Source: Hygrophila difformis (Eukaryota > Streptophyta > Magnoliopsida > Lamiales > Acanthaceae). Taken from it: DNA of 64,000 nucleotides. Shown here one piece after another: positions 10,639 to 21,603 of the stretch; position 1 is the first letter of the stretch; each line of letters opens with the position of its first letter. Both the position numbers and the translations under genes were made by a program. The notes below the pieces were generated by a model that worked only from the letters and a program-made list of their open reading frames with translations, made no database searches and was not told where the DNA came from. The stretch is taken from assembly GCA_030278955.1 (NCBI GenBank), contig JAOANR010000011.1, positions 27,780,403-27,844,402 of the forward strand, in the 5' to 3' direction.

Positions 10639-12579
10639 TTAACAAGGGTAGCAAAGACCCATCATTGATCTAAGAGTTTCAAACCTTTCACCATCGAGTG
10701 CTTTTGTAAGAATGTCAGCACGTTGTTCTAATGTCCTGATGTGTTCAATATTGCACACACTGTCTTCAACCAAATCTCTTATGAAATGATACCTAATATT
10801 GATGTGTTTGATGCGATTATGAAGAACAGGATTCTTTGAAATGTTAATCGCGCTGGTATTATCAAAGTAGACCTTGAAATCATCCTTCTTAACACCATAG
10901 TCATCAAGCATTTACTTCATCCACATTAACTGAGAACAACAACAAGTAGCTGCTATATATTCAGCTTCTGCTGTAGAGAGTGCTACTATATTCTGTTTCC
11001 TGGAAAACCATGAAACTAGATTGTTACCAAGATAAAAATATCCTCCAGTTGTCGATCTTCTGTCATCACTACATCCTGCCCAATCTGAATCCGTATATCC
11101 TATTAAGTCCAAATTGGATCTCTTAGAAAACCATATTTCCATACCAATAGTTCCTTTGATGTATCTCATAATGCGCTTGACTGCTTTTAGATGTGTCTCC
11201 TTTGGATTAGATTGAAATCTTGCACATACACCAGTACTAAAAGAAATATCAGGTCGAGTTGCAGTAAGATAAAGTAGACTTCCAATCATACTTCGATACA
11301 ACTTCTGATCTACAATGTTTCCTTGATCCTCCTTAGAAAGCTTCTGTTGTTGTCCTTGCAGTGTTCTAACAACTTTGCTATCATGAAGACTAAATCTCTT
11401 AAGCATGTTGAAAGCATACTTCTCTTGACTTAGAAAAATTCCATCATCCTGTTGTTTCACTTGTAATCCCAAAAAGTAAGTAAGTTCTCCTATCATACTC
11501 ATCTCAAACTCGGATTGCATTGATTTGACAAAGTCGTTGCTTAGTTGTTCTGACGTTGCTCCAAAAATAATATCATTGACGTACACTTGTGCAATTATCA
11601 GATCATTGTTCTGATGTTTAACAAATATTGTCTTATCTGCATTTCCTCTTTTGTATCCGTTGTTGATGAGAAATGAAGACAACCTATCATACCAAGCTCT
11701 TGGAGCTTGTTTGAGACCATATAAAGCTCCCTTAACCCAATAAACATGGTTAGGTCTTGATGGATCCTCAAAGCCAGCAGGTTGAGCAACATAGATCTCT
11801 TCCTTTATCTTCCCATTTAGAAAAGCTGTCTTCATGTCGAGTTGATATAGCTTGAAGTCCATTGAACAAGCAAAATCTAACAAAATTCGAACTGCTTCCA
11901 TCCTAGCAACTGGGGCAAATGTCTCACCATAATCAATTCCTTCAATCTGAGTGAAACCTTGAGCAACAAGACGTGCTTTATTTCTAACAAAGTTTCCCTG
12001 TTCATCTGTCTTGTTCCGAAATACCCACTTTGTGCCAATTACATTGATGTTTGGAGGTTGTTCTACTAACTCCCAGACATCATTCCTTTGAAATTGAATC
12101 AGTTCATCTTGCATAGCCGCTATCCAATATTCATCTTTTAGGGCTTCTGAAACATTCTTCGGCTCTATCTTAGAAATAAAACAATTCATCCCTGCCAATT
12201 CTCTATAATCAGCTTTCTGATTCCTTGTTTGTCTTTGAGCATTTGGATCTCCAATAATGTCTTGTCGTAAATGATGTTTCAGTGCTCTTGGACCTTTCCT
12301 CTTATTAGGTACAACAACTTTAGGACTTGACTCAGCATTTTCTGGGTTTTGCTCATGATCAGCTTCTTCATCATCATCAATAACTATTCCTTCAGACTGT
12401 TGTTGACTGGATGTTCCAACTATAGGATTGTCTGAGGTAGCAACACTAGGAACTGTATCATCATCCTCTCCTCTAGGTAAAGAATATTTATCCTCAAATA
12501 GGACATTTACTGTTTCAGTGACCTTTCTGGATTGGATCGGATAAACTCGATAAGCTCTTGAGTTATTGGAATAACCCAA
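10639..12579 (-). pseudogene. copia reverse transcriptase-RNase H
   Basis: The frame covers the linker and the reverse transcriptase, with KWVFRNKTDEQG, ARLVAQGFTQ, LDMKTAFLNG and YGLKQAPRAWYDRL, all standard copia blocks. The catalytic box reads YVNDIIFGA where the family has YVDD. The first of the paired Asp residues is Asn here, a change expected to abolish polymerisation. RNase H follows (STAEAEYIA). A TAA stop at about 10912-10914 separates WMK from the final 90 residues (MLDDYG to GLCYPC), where the family has Gln. The N-terminal part is joined to the integrase by a frameshift near 12640. Role in the intact family: copying element RNA into cDNA. Confidence 0.88.
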
Positions 12580-12646
12580 AAACCATCCTTCTTCAGCTCT
12601 AGCATCAAACTTTTTTATTTTCTCTCTATCCCTTTAGACAAAACAT

Positions 12647-13762
12647 TTACATCAAAAGTATGAAAATATTTAACAGTAGATGTGTTACCATTCCAGATTT
12701 GATATGAAGTGTTGTTAGTGTGAGTCTCAACAACACACGATTGATGATGTGACACGTTGTATGAATTGCTTCTGCCCAAAAAGATTTGCTAAGCGTACTA
12801 GCATGCAGCATTGAACGAGCCATCTCTTGAAGTGTTCTATTCTTCCTTTCAGCAATCCTGTTCTGTTGTGGCGTCTTTGGGGCTGAATACTCATGAAATA
12901 TACCATGGTTGTTACAGAAATGTTCAAACTCCTGATTCTCAAACTCGCGTCCATGATCAGATCTGATTCTTTGAATTTTAGCTTGCTTCTCATTCATCAA
13001 TTTCAGGCTAAGCTTTTCAAAATGTTGGAATGCTTCATCTTTGCTCCTGAGAAAACTTACCCAAGTAAATTTCGAAAAATCATCAACACAAACTAAAACA
13101 TATCTTTTGCCATTTAGGCTTTCAGTTTCTGTTGGACCCAAAAGATCCATATGGATTAGTTCTAGGCAATGATCTATAGAGATTCCATCAGTCTTCTTAT
13201 GTTGAGCTCGAGTTTGCTTTCCTTTTGAACAATCCACACATGTAAGATCTTTGTTATTCTGAAGTTTAGGCAGACCTCTGACAACAGTCGAACAACTCAA
13301 CTTGTACAGTTGAGGTGTCCAAGCCTTTTATGCCATAAGTTTGTGAGGTCATCTTTGCTTGCAAGTGCTTGAGCTAGATTTGCTTCCAAAGTATAACAAT
13401 TGTTCTTTGATCGTTTACGTGTCATGATGTTCTCTCCTGCAATCAAATACTTGACAAAAATTCTTATTAAAGATAACAAGAGAATCTTCATCACATAATT
13501 GACTAATTGAAATGAGATTAGTAGTAAGTCCTTGAACATGATAAACTTTAGAAAGTTGAGAGAGTTCACCATCCTTTACATTACCATAGCCTGTGATTTT
13601 GCTTCTAGCACCATCACCAAATACCACATCTCCACAATCTCTATTTGTGAAGTTACTTAGAATATCCTTACTACCTGTCATGTGCCTTGAACAACCTGAA
13701 TCAAAATACCATTTTTTGGATCGCGGTTGTTGTTCGATGATAGAACAACGAGGCATTGACAC
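12647..13762 (-). pseudogene. copia protease and integrase, frameshifted
   Basis: The protease active-site region WYFDSGCSRHMTG is at the upstream end (near 13700). After a frameshift near 13440 come the integrase zinc-binding part (LWHKRLGHLN, then CVDCSKGK) and the catalytic core with HMDLLGP, RSDHGREF and RIAERKNR, which carry the D, D and E of the DDE triad. Two changes of frame (about 13440 and 13300) and another near 12640 prevent a continuous polyprotein. Integrase joins the cDNA to host DNA, and the 5-bp target duplication agrees with a copia-type integrase. Confidence 0.85.
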
Positions 13763-15557
13763 TCCTTTCTCTTAGGTACCCACTCCATTTGAATTTTGAT
13801 CTTCTTCTTTAAATCTTCATGGGGCCATACCACGGGATGACCATTCATGAGATCACGAACAATTCTCATGCATGTTTCAGCAGTGTGACCAGGTAAACTA
13901 CAGTAAAGACAATCTCTGTGTCGTTTAGGTGATGTAGAGACATCCTGATGTGACAGTGAGCTTGATTCAGCATTCAAGTTTCCACCACTAACAAATAGTC
14001 TTTTCCCTGTAGACGCTTGATTCTTGTAACCAATTCCAGTCATATCTCTGTAGCTCTTTCCAATGGATAGAACTTCATCTAGTTTGCGTTTCCCTTTAAC
14101 CATCTTCTCCAAATCAGCAACTCGAATCTTCAGTTTGATTGATTCCTCCCTGAATAATTCCTTCTCTTTGGTCAAAGTGATAACCTGAAGCTTCACTTCA
14201 TCATACTTTCCCTTAACAACTTTTAAATCATCAACAACTTTAAGTTTTTCAGCTTCAGCTTTGTCCAAAGTCTGACCGATGTCAGTAAATTGTTTTGACA
14301 ACTGCTCATTCTCATGTACAGCTTCTTCATACTCTTCTTTGAGTTCTTCATAGATATCAACTAGTTCTTTGTAGAGACTACCTGATTCAGCTGTAACAAT
14401 AGAAGAAATATCAGTAATTATTTGAATTGACTCAGAGTTACCTCTAGAAGGGGTAGGACTTGCATCTCTTGTCATGAATGCAACGACATCTTCATCATTA
14501 CTGGATTGATCATTTTCAGCTTCATCTTCAGAGTCATCACTCAAGGTGGCTTGAAGTGCTTTCCCTTTCTTCTTCTTAGTAGTAGGACATTCAGCTCTCA
14601 CATGGCCTTTTCCTTCACATTCAAAACATCTTATCTCAGAAGGTTTGTCAGACTTATCATCATCTTTATCCTTCTTAGACCTCCGAAACTTTCCATCAGT
14701 TTTCCTCACATTTCTGTTGTTATGCTTCTCAGTTGTCAACTGGTTGTTAGAACATCGATTTTTCTTCTGAAATTTTCTGAAATGCTTATTTTGAAGCATC
14801 TTTCCAATCCTTTTGGAAAGTAAAGAAACTTCCTCTTCGAAATCTACAACATGCTCATCCTCGGATTTGAATGCAATGTTCTTGTGGGATTTTTTTGAGG
14901 CTAAATGATTTATCTCATAAGTTTGAAGAATACCAACCAATTCCCTCAAGGACATAGTCTTGATCTTCTCGACTTCTTCAAGAGCTGCTACTTTTGTAAA
15001 ATATTTCTTTAAAACGGTCCTGAGAAACTTCCTCACTAACTTTTATCCTTCAAATGTCATACCAAGGGTTGTGGCTTGATTCACAATATCTTGAAATCTT
15101 CCAAAATAAGATGTGATATCCTCATCATTTTTCATTCTCAAGCTGTCAAAGATAGATTCTATTCGCTGTAGCCGGGTTGTCTTGACATCTTTCGAACCTT
15201 CATGTTGAGTTTCCAAGAATTCCAAGCTTCGTAGGCAGACGAACAATTTGCGATCATCCTGAATTGTGCTTCATCCATAGCACCACTGATAGCATTTAGA
15301 GCTGTGTAGTTTGCTTGTCTCGCGGTTCTCTCGGCTTGTGTAAGTTCGGCATTGGTTGCCGGTCTAATAGTTGTTGTAGCTGTCTCTCTTTCACCAGTGC
15401 GAACCTGTCTTGTTGGTTTAGTCCATTGTTCCAGGACTGAATCCCAAACTCCATCTCCTTGAGCCAAAAGATAATTCCGCATCCTTGCTTTCCAATATGC
15501 ATAATCACTTCCATCGAACAAAGGCGGACGAGTGTTAGATGCTCCTTCATGGTTCAT
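13678..15557 (-). pseudogene. copia gag with zinc knuckles and coiled coil
   Basis: The capsid part starts at MNHEGASNTRPPLFDG (15557), with the PPLFDGSDYAYWKARM opening seen in copia gag. It is broken by a frameshift near 15205 and a stop near 15043. The downstream frame holds a CCHC knuckle, CFECEGKGHVRAEC, a long heptad-like coiled coil of about 110 residues (LYKELVDIYEELKEEYEE onward), and a second knuckle, CLYCSLPGHTAETC. This two-knuckle, coiled-coil gag is characteristic of Sireviruses. The product would form the virus-like particle. The end of this frame overlaps the protease. Confidence 0.85.
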
Positions 15558-15607
15558 GATTCTTGAATCTTGAAAGAATGGATTTCCTCAGCTGCGTTAG
15601 AGGGCAA

Positions 15608-15619
15608 GCTCTGATACCA
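15608..15619 (-). promoter_or_regulatory. copia primer-binding site (initiator tRNA-Met)
   Basis: TGGTATCAGAGC on the minus strand, 3 nt inside the 5' LTR. It is complementary to the 3' end of plant initiator tRNA-Met. Confidence 0.93.
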
Positions 15620-15622
15620 ATT

Positions 15623-16561
15623 TGACGGTCCCTTATTACTTCAAGATTCAGTTATCGTCGTTAGTGCAGTGTTCTAACTACGTGTTTGTGAAAGGAGTAA
15701 AGAACACAATCATTTGTTGACCCAGTTCGGTTTTGCAACCTACATCCGGGGGATGCCAATCCAGGCAACTCTTACTAGACTAAAGACCTTGAATACAGAC
15801 ACTCTATCAAATGCCTAACACCAAGATCAACCTCAAACACTAGATGAACGATCTAGCCGAGCAGACGTCGTTAGGACTCCCCCTCAACACGTCTGTAGGG
15901 AAAAACACCCTAATTGCAATCTCCAAGGCACGATCACCGTCTGTCATTCACCATGGCCTTCATCTGATCGCTGAATTTCTCCAGAGTTCTTTCTTGATTG
16001 AAGATCACACAATACCTTCAGATATTCACGATGTAGACTCTTTCTTCTTTCTTGTTCTTCTAAAGATTTACAACTCAATTCTTGAAGAACATACAAAAAC
16101 TCTCTCTGTAATCTAAAACAATGAAAAATACTTTCTGTGTAAAAACTCTCTAGATTACAGACTCTGCAACACTAAATAAGTATAATCAAAATAACTTCCA
16201 GCAGAGTAACTAACTGTCGTCGTTAACCGGATGTGCTAACACCTGTAAAATCATCTAAATGAAAAGTACTACCTCCGTTTTTGTGAATATGAAACATTTG
16301 CCTTTTTGACACTATTCATTGTTCAACTTTTATTCACGTTTAAACAATAATTATAGAAGAAGAAACATAGTCAAGTGAGATCTTGTTAGAATCGTCTCAT
16401 CTTGTAGTTTTATAATATCAAATTTTTATAGTTTTTACTTATACACAACGTGAGTTATTAATTGTTAAAAATGTGTATTGGATTGCGTGCGCTGGGTGAG
16501 TGTTGCATTTTCATGAGAACGGAGGAAGTACAAGTTAAGATGTTCAAGCAATGTATTAACA
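15623..16561 (-). repeat. copia 5' LTR (with inserted MITE)
   Basis: Same ends as the 3' LTR. The extra 260 bp compared with the other copy is the MITE at 16269-16528. Confidence 0.93.
16269..16528. mobile_element. Stowaway-like MITE in the copia 5' LTR
   Basis: The ends CTACCTCCGTTTT and GAACGGAGGAAG form an inverted repeat flanked by TA on both sides (16267-16268, 16529-16530). The other LTR (near 8381) keeps the empty site AAAGTACAAG, which proves the insertion and its limits. The interior matches the split MITE at 4155-6287. Confidence 0.92.
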
Positions 16562-16656
16562 GTACAATTTTTTGTTTACTAATTATTATGATTATCAACT
16601 ATGTTTACTATATTATGACAGACTTATTGAATTCCTAGGCATTTCGGAAACCACCA

Positions 16657-17333
16657 ATGTCACTGCGAAGTACACAAAAACGCCAACAACGTTGCGATGC
16701 AGAGGCAGAAGAATCAAGTGCCCTCCAGCAGCGCATTCTTGAACGGCGTCGTAAGGCAGCCCTTCGACAAGCTTCCCAGCCACAGGTACGTAGAAACAAG
16801 CTTTACACTACACCCTGGACACCCCCATCATATAGTGCTTGCAACCATTGTGATGCATTGATTTTCTATGGCGAGCCTATATGATTTTGTTGTGCTTTTG
16901 GAACTTTTACTTTAGATCCACTACTAACACCTCCTGTTCTTGAAAATCTTTTCCTTCAAAGACATGCACTATCTGATCATTTCCTGACATACACCTGTAC
17001 ATACAACAATTCATTATTTTTCTCAACTTTGGAGTCAAATATGATGTTAATTTGCTGCTTAATGAACAAAATGTGTACGCATTCCGAGTGAATGGAATGA
17101 TGCGCCACTTCATTAATTCATTATTTCCAAGTACTGAAACCTACAAGAATCTCCAACTTTATTTTCATGATCCTGGAATCGAACTTGAAAGACGAATGCA
17201 TGACAATCCAAGCTTGAATAAAGAACTTGTTGCTTTACTGATTAATATTTCATCACCAAATCCTTATGCAAGATTCTTTAGAAAACTTCATGATATCCCA
17301 TGTCTTAATGAATATAAAATCTTTCAAAAAACA
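16657..17333 (+). pseudogene. Helitron helicase-like protein, N-terminal fragment
   Basis: The frame opens with a basic stretch (RRKAALRQ) at MSLRSTQKRQQ, then CNHCDALIFYGE, a zinc-type CxxC region found at the start of plant Helitron Rep-helicases. Next comes a block with YAFRVNGMMRHF, LQLYFHDPG, PSLNKELVALL and NPYARFFR, which follows the Helitron_like_N domain motif by motif. A TGA interrupts it after GEPI (near 16882), and there is a frameshift near 17030. The sequence ends at 17334 where an LTR begins, so the rest of the gene was displaced by that insertion. In active Helitrons this protein drives rolling-circle transposition. This copy is dead, and no Helitron termini were found. Confidence 0.7.
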
Positions 17334-20300
17334 TGTAATACCCACGATTTTTTATAAAAAGAAATGGAATTAAATTCGAAGAGCAAGAGAATTTTAATTC
17401 CAAGGACCCGTGAAGTCAGAAATAATTTAAGAAGATAAATTATTACACGCGAGCCAAAAGTCGATGAATTCAAACACGACGAATTCAAAATTTCGAATAC
17501 GAAATAATCTTGAGTCGAAATGAATATAAAAATAGAAATTTATAACCTGAGAATGACCTAAAAAATCAAGCCCGAAACGCAGGAGGACAGAAGCCCAAAA
17601 GAGAGGAGAAAAGGCCCGACGGATCGCACTGCCTGGCCCAGGCCGCAACCCAAACCGGGGCTCGCGCAGCGGGAATCCTTGATTTGTGTGCCACGGGCGC
17701 GCCAAGACACATGCCAGCTCCATTGACGCGGTTTGGCGATTTTCTTACCATATTTTTGTTCCCGACGATGGAAACTCGCCTAAACTCGGGAGGATAGGAT
17801 TGGGGACGATTATAACTCCCTAAATTCAGATTCTTATACCCTAATCTACCCAAAAGGCAGCCCTCTACCCCTCACATTCTCTCCCACACTCATTCAAACT
17901 GAAACCCTAAGTTTCTTATGTCTTGGAACTTCCGACGAACAAACCGGAGCAAGGAAGACGTGAAGAAGAGGTGTTCAGACCATAGTTAGTGGTAAGATGT
18001 AGTTTTGAAACTTTGTTTCATAGTTTTCGTCGAAATTAAATTTTAACTTATGGTTTTTATTCTTAAAAACATAAATCGGGGCCAAAGGAGTGGAGACGGA
18101 GTGATTTGGACGTGTCCGTAGCAAGCGTAGGCGCCCCAATCGATTCAGAGACTTCCTAGAACTCTCATTCAGTAAATCAATACCTTTCGTATCAATTTTG
18201 GTGGCTTAGGGACGTTCGTAACACAAGATTTAATCAAAACCTTAAAATCGGACTAAAAAATCTCACCTTTACGCGTTTTCTGAAATCCGCCTAAAACTCC
18301 TGTCTCGAGTATCCGAAACGAAAAACCCCAAACTAATTTTAGATTTTGTCACAATTTCAAGTATTTTCATCAACGTTTGAACCCTGAAATCGCATCTGGT
18401 ATATTCTGATTTTTTTCACAAAACCGAAAAAGCTGACAGAATTGCGTGTCCGACTTCTTTGACGTTTTTCTAATGGATCCCATCAAAACTGATCTTTGAT
18501 GTAAAGATCAAAGTTGTAGATAACTGTCTCAAGAATGTGTCTATAAAATTTCTTGAGTTTTTGTTAACTTTTGGACCTCCAAACGTGATCTGGTTGTTCT
18601 ATATTTTTAAAAGAAAATAAGAACATATTTTACTAATCGGACTTGATGTGCAAATCTGATCTATTCTGGAGTGTTTTCGGATAAAATTTCTCTAATAAAA
18701 CTTGTTCATTTTTGTGTCGTGTACGTGCCTGTAAATTTTCATAATTTTGGAGTTTTACTAGGTCGAAAACGTGTTTTAAAAACAGTGTGCTGTTACCGAA
18801 AATTTGGACAGATTATGCTTTTTAAGAAGATCGTAAAATTAAATTTGTTTCCTTACCTGATTTCGAGAAACTTAAAATATAAATGTAATACCATAGAAAT
18901 TAGCCGAAATAATTTTAATTCATTAAGGAGACTTTTGTTAAATATTTAAACACTTGCTTAAAGAATTACTATATTGATTTTTCTACAAAACAATACTTGT
19001 AAAATTATATATGTAAATTTGTCTTTTCCAAAAGAAATATGAATTTCAATATCAAGGGTAATAGAATTATATAGTTCATGGAATATTTTTTTTTATCTAT
19101 TGTTTAAATTATATAGAGGTAATAATTAAAATAGGCCACGAGAAGGAATCATCAAGGGTAATAGAATTATATACACATTGGTCTTGAAAATTATTATGAG
19201 GATAGTATGTGAATATTTTAAGTATTTAATATTCATTATGGAATAAATTTTTTTAAAAATAAAATATGAGTTTTTATGTGAATCTATGAGAATTAACTTT
19301 TATATATAAAAAAATATATTCATAGATTATAATTTTTATTTGATGATGACAGGAAGACTTTGTGGTTTGAGTATTGTTGTGAAAAAAATAAAACCATGCA
19401 AGTATATTTTTATTATTTTTTTGAAAGCACATTAATATAAATATAATACTTGGAATAAATTAATAAATATTATATTATCATATCCAACTAATTGAGTATA
19501 AATGCATGCCACTAAATAATGGCAAGAATAATGATTTTTCTAGAAAAGCTAATACTTCAATCATTTTCATGATACACTACTTATACAAATATGAGGTTAA
19601 AAGCAATTGCAAGAAATTTTCTTCCTAAACAAATAGTTGAAAAATCAACTTGATTAACAAGTGTCTTGGATGAATGGCTAGCAAATAAAGGTGATCAATT
19701 ATCTCTTGAACTCACCAAGATTAATAGCCTCCATAATAGACAAATCATTATGTTAATAGACAACATGATGGACAAAATTAATAGCCTCCCAAATTAATAG
19801 CCTCTTTGTTAGGCTATAAGGACCAAATGAGTGAATACAAATATTCTAACCATTATTGCTCAAGACACACTTAATTGGATGATTGGTGAGGTTGTAATCA
19901 CTCTCATAATGTATCATGTTGAATTGTTTACATCTTAGCTTATAAATAGAGGGAGTTTCTAGCCTTCAAACACACCAATCTCATCCATCTCATTAGCTAA
20001 ATTCACTTCCCATTCTATTCTTCCAAGTTCTCCCACATAGTGAGCATATCTTAAGGATTGTGGAGTTTTGTAGGCTTGGCAATCTTCATTCTAGAGTTCT
20101 AACTCTTCTCAACATTTGGTTAGTAAGATATCCTCCTTGTAAACTTGTATCTTAGATATCTAAATATTTTATTTTTATACTATAAATTGATTTTCCTCTG
20201 TTTGTCGAATTTAAGCGAAACCCGTAATTTGTGGTGCGAATCTTGTGTTATAACGGCCATTATCTTTGAATCTCCTTACTCTTATACATCAATTCAGTAA

Positions 20301-21171
20301 GTTAACAATCTCTACTTCAAGTTTTGGAGATCCCAATCCATGTTTTAAGAGTACAAAATTAGAATTCCCTCATTATACTAAAATCTGTCAGTTTTTCATT
20401 TACGTAAAGATCCATGTTTTAAAACTATTTTGGTTCATTATCCCTCAAAGGTTCCTTCATAAAACTTGTTCCTTATTGAGTTGAGTATCTTTCTGGAAAA
20501 TTTTATGATTTTTAGAACTCGTAGAAAAAGTTATGGGAGCCGCTTTATCGAAAGATCGAAATCTCTTTTTGCTGAAATCTAAGAAATGATAGTGTTTTCT
20601 GAAATCCGCATTTTTTAAGGTCTTAAGTGCCTCAAAGCCAAATGGTTTCTTCATGAAAAATATTTATCTATGTATTTATCTACCTTGTGGTAAAATTCCA
20701 GAATTTTTGGTCGCGAATTACTATTTTTAAAACTTGTTGAAAATTATAGAGTCACTAATGAATTTCTGACAGAATAAATGTTCTCTAAAGAACTCGATTT
20801 TTGAACTGTTTCCATACCTTATTTTAAAAAGTGTAAAACATGAAACTTGTTCAACAATGTGTTGAGTATCTATAGTTTAAATTGCATTGAAATCGCCTTC
20901 ATATGAATTTTTAAACTGACTTGGCGTAAACTGCGACGTTGGACTTGATTTTTGGTCCAAATGAGAAATTGTTGGATTTTGAGATCCATGAAATGATAAT
21001 TTCATATTAATGAGATATTGATATGGGAGTTAAATGTTGAAATGATATTAGGCATTATTGAATGCCCTTGTTATGAGGTTACTCCATTGAGATTGTTGAA
21101 AACTCTTTTAAAGAGAATATTATGTGGAAAATTATGAAAAACTCTTTTAAATCTATTGTGCACTATTAACT
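17334..21171 (+). repeat. gypsy-2 5' LTR, first part
   Basis: Starts TGTAATACCC, like the other chromovirus LTRs here, and shares a GGCCCGACGGATCGCAC block (near 17609) with them. It also shares the repeated modules with GTTGTAGAT and AAACTTGTT. It is longer than its relatives, probably because of an insertion between about 18880 and 20270. Confidence 0.8.
18880..20270 (+). other. Probable insertion in the gypsy-2 LTR, type unresolved
   Basis: This AT-rich stretch interrupts the module order of the LTR. Its right part has TATAAATAG at about 19941, a CT-rich leader-like run and an AT-rich end, the layout of a small LTR promoter. No matched ends or target duplication could be fixed, so the limits are approximate. 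Confidence 0.35.
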
Positions 21172-21603
21172 TGTAATACCCGAGAATTTTGCAACATAAA
21201 ATAAATAAATAAATACAATAAATAAATAAACATAGTAAATAAATAAAGAATCATAGGGAAATGAGAAAGAGAATTTAATCCAAGAAAGCATTAAAGTAAA
21301 GGCAAGTTAATTTAAATAAATGGTCCCAAGATAACCCAATACAAATGGACTGATAATTCGGACCCCTACTCTAATTAAGATCCAAATAAAATTAAGATAG
21401 GAAATTGGAGCCCAAAAATAGCCCGGAAATCGGAGCCCAAGAACATAGGGGGATAGAAGTCCGAAAGAAAGGAGAAAAGGCCCGACGGATCGCACGACCC
21501 GGCCCGGACCGAAGTCCAGGCCAAGGCTGCGCGGTGGCCGTGCGAGGCAAAATGATTCGCGCGCCAACTCCGCGCCAACTCCCATGGACGAACTATGCGA
21601 GAT
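21172..21603 (+). repeat. gypsy-1 5' LTR, part before the Athila-A insertion
   Basis: Matches 49186-49615 of the 3' LTR base for base apart from scattered changes. It is cut at GAGAT, the target duplicated by Athila-A. Confidence 0.95.

Larger units (their letters stand above)
7736..16561 (-). mobile_element. Ty1/copia retrotransposon, Sirevirus-like, minus strand
   Basis: Complete element with TG...CA LTRs at 7736-8411 and 15623-16561 and a 5-bp target duplication GTACA at 7731-7735 and 16562-16566. Read on the minus strand the order is LTR, tRNA-Met primer site, gag with two zinc knuckles and a coiled coil, protease, integrase, reverse transcriptase-RNase H, an additional ORF, purine tract, LTR. 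Integrase before reverse transcriptase defines copia. The zinc-knuckle gag with coiled coil, the WYFDSGCSRHMTG protease and the extra 3' ORF fit the SIRE/Maximus lineage. The LTRs have visibly diverged, and the genes carry several stops and frameshifts, so this is an old, inactive copy. Confidence 0.93.

Noticed and set aside
19800..20260. Complete small copia solo LTR (TGTTA...TAACG) in the gypsy-2 LTR
   Set aside because: A TATA box and leader-like sequence are present, but the ends do not match well and no 5-bp target duplication was found.
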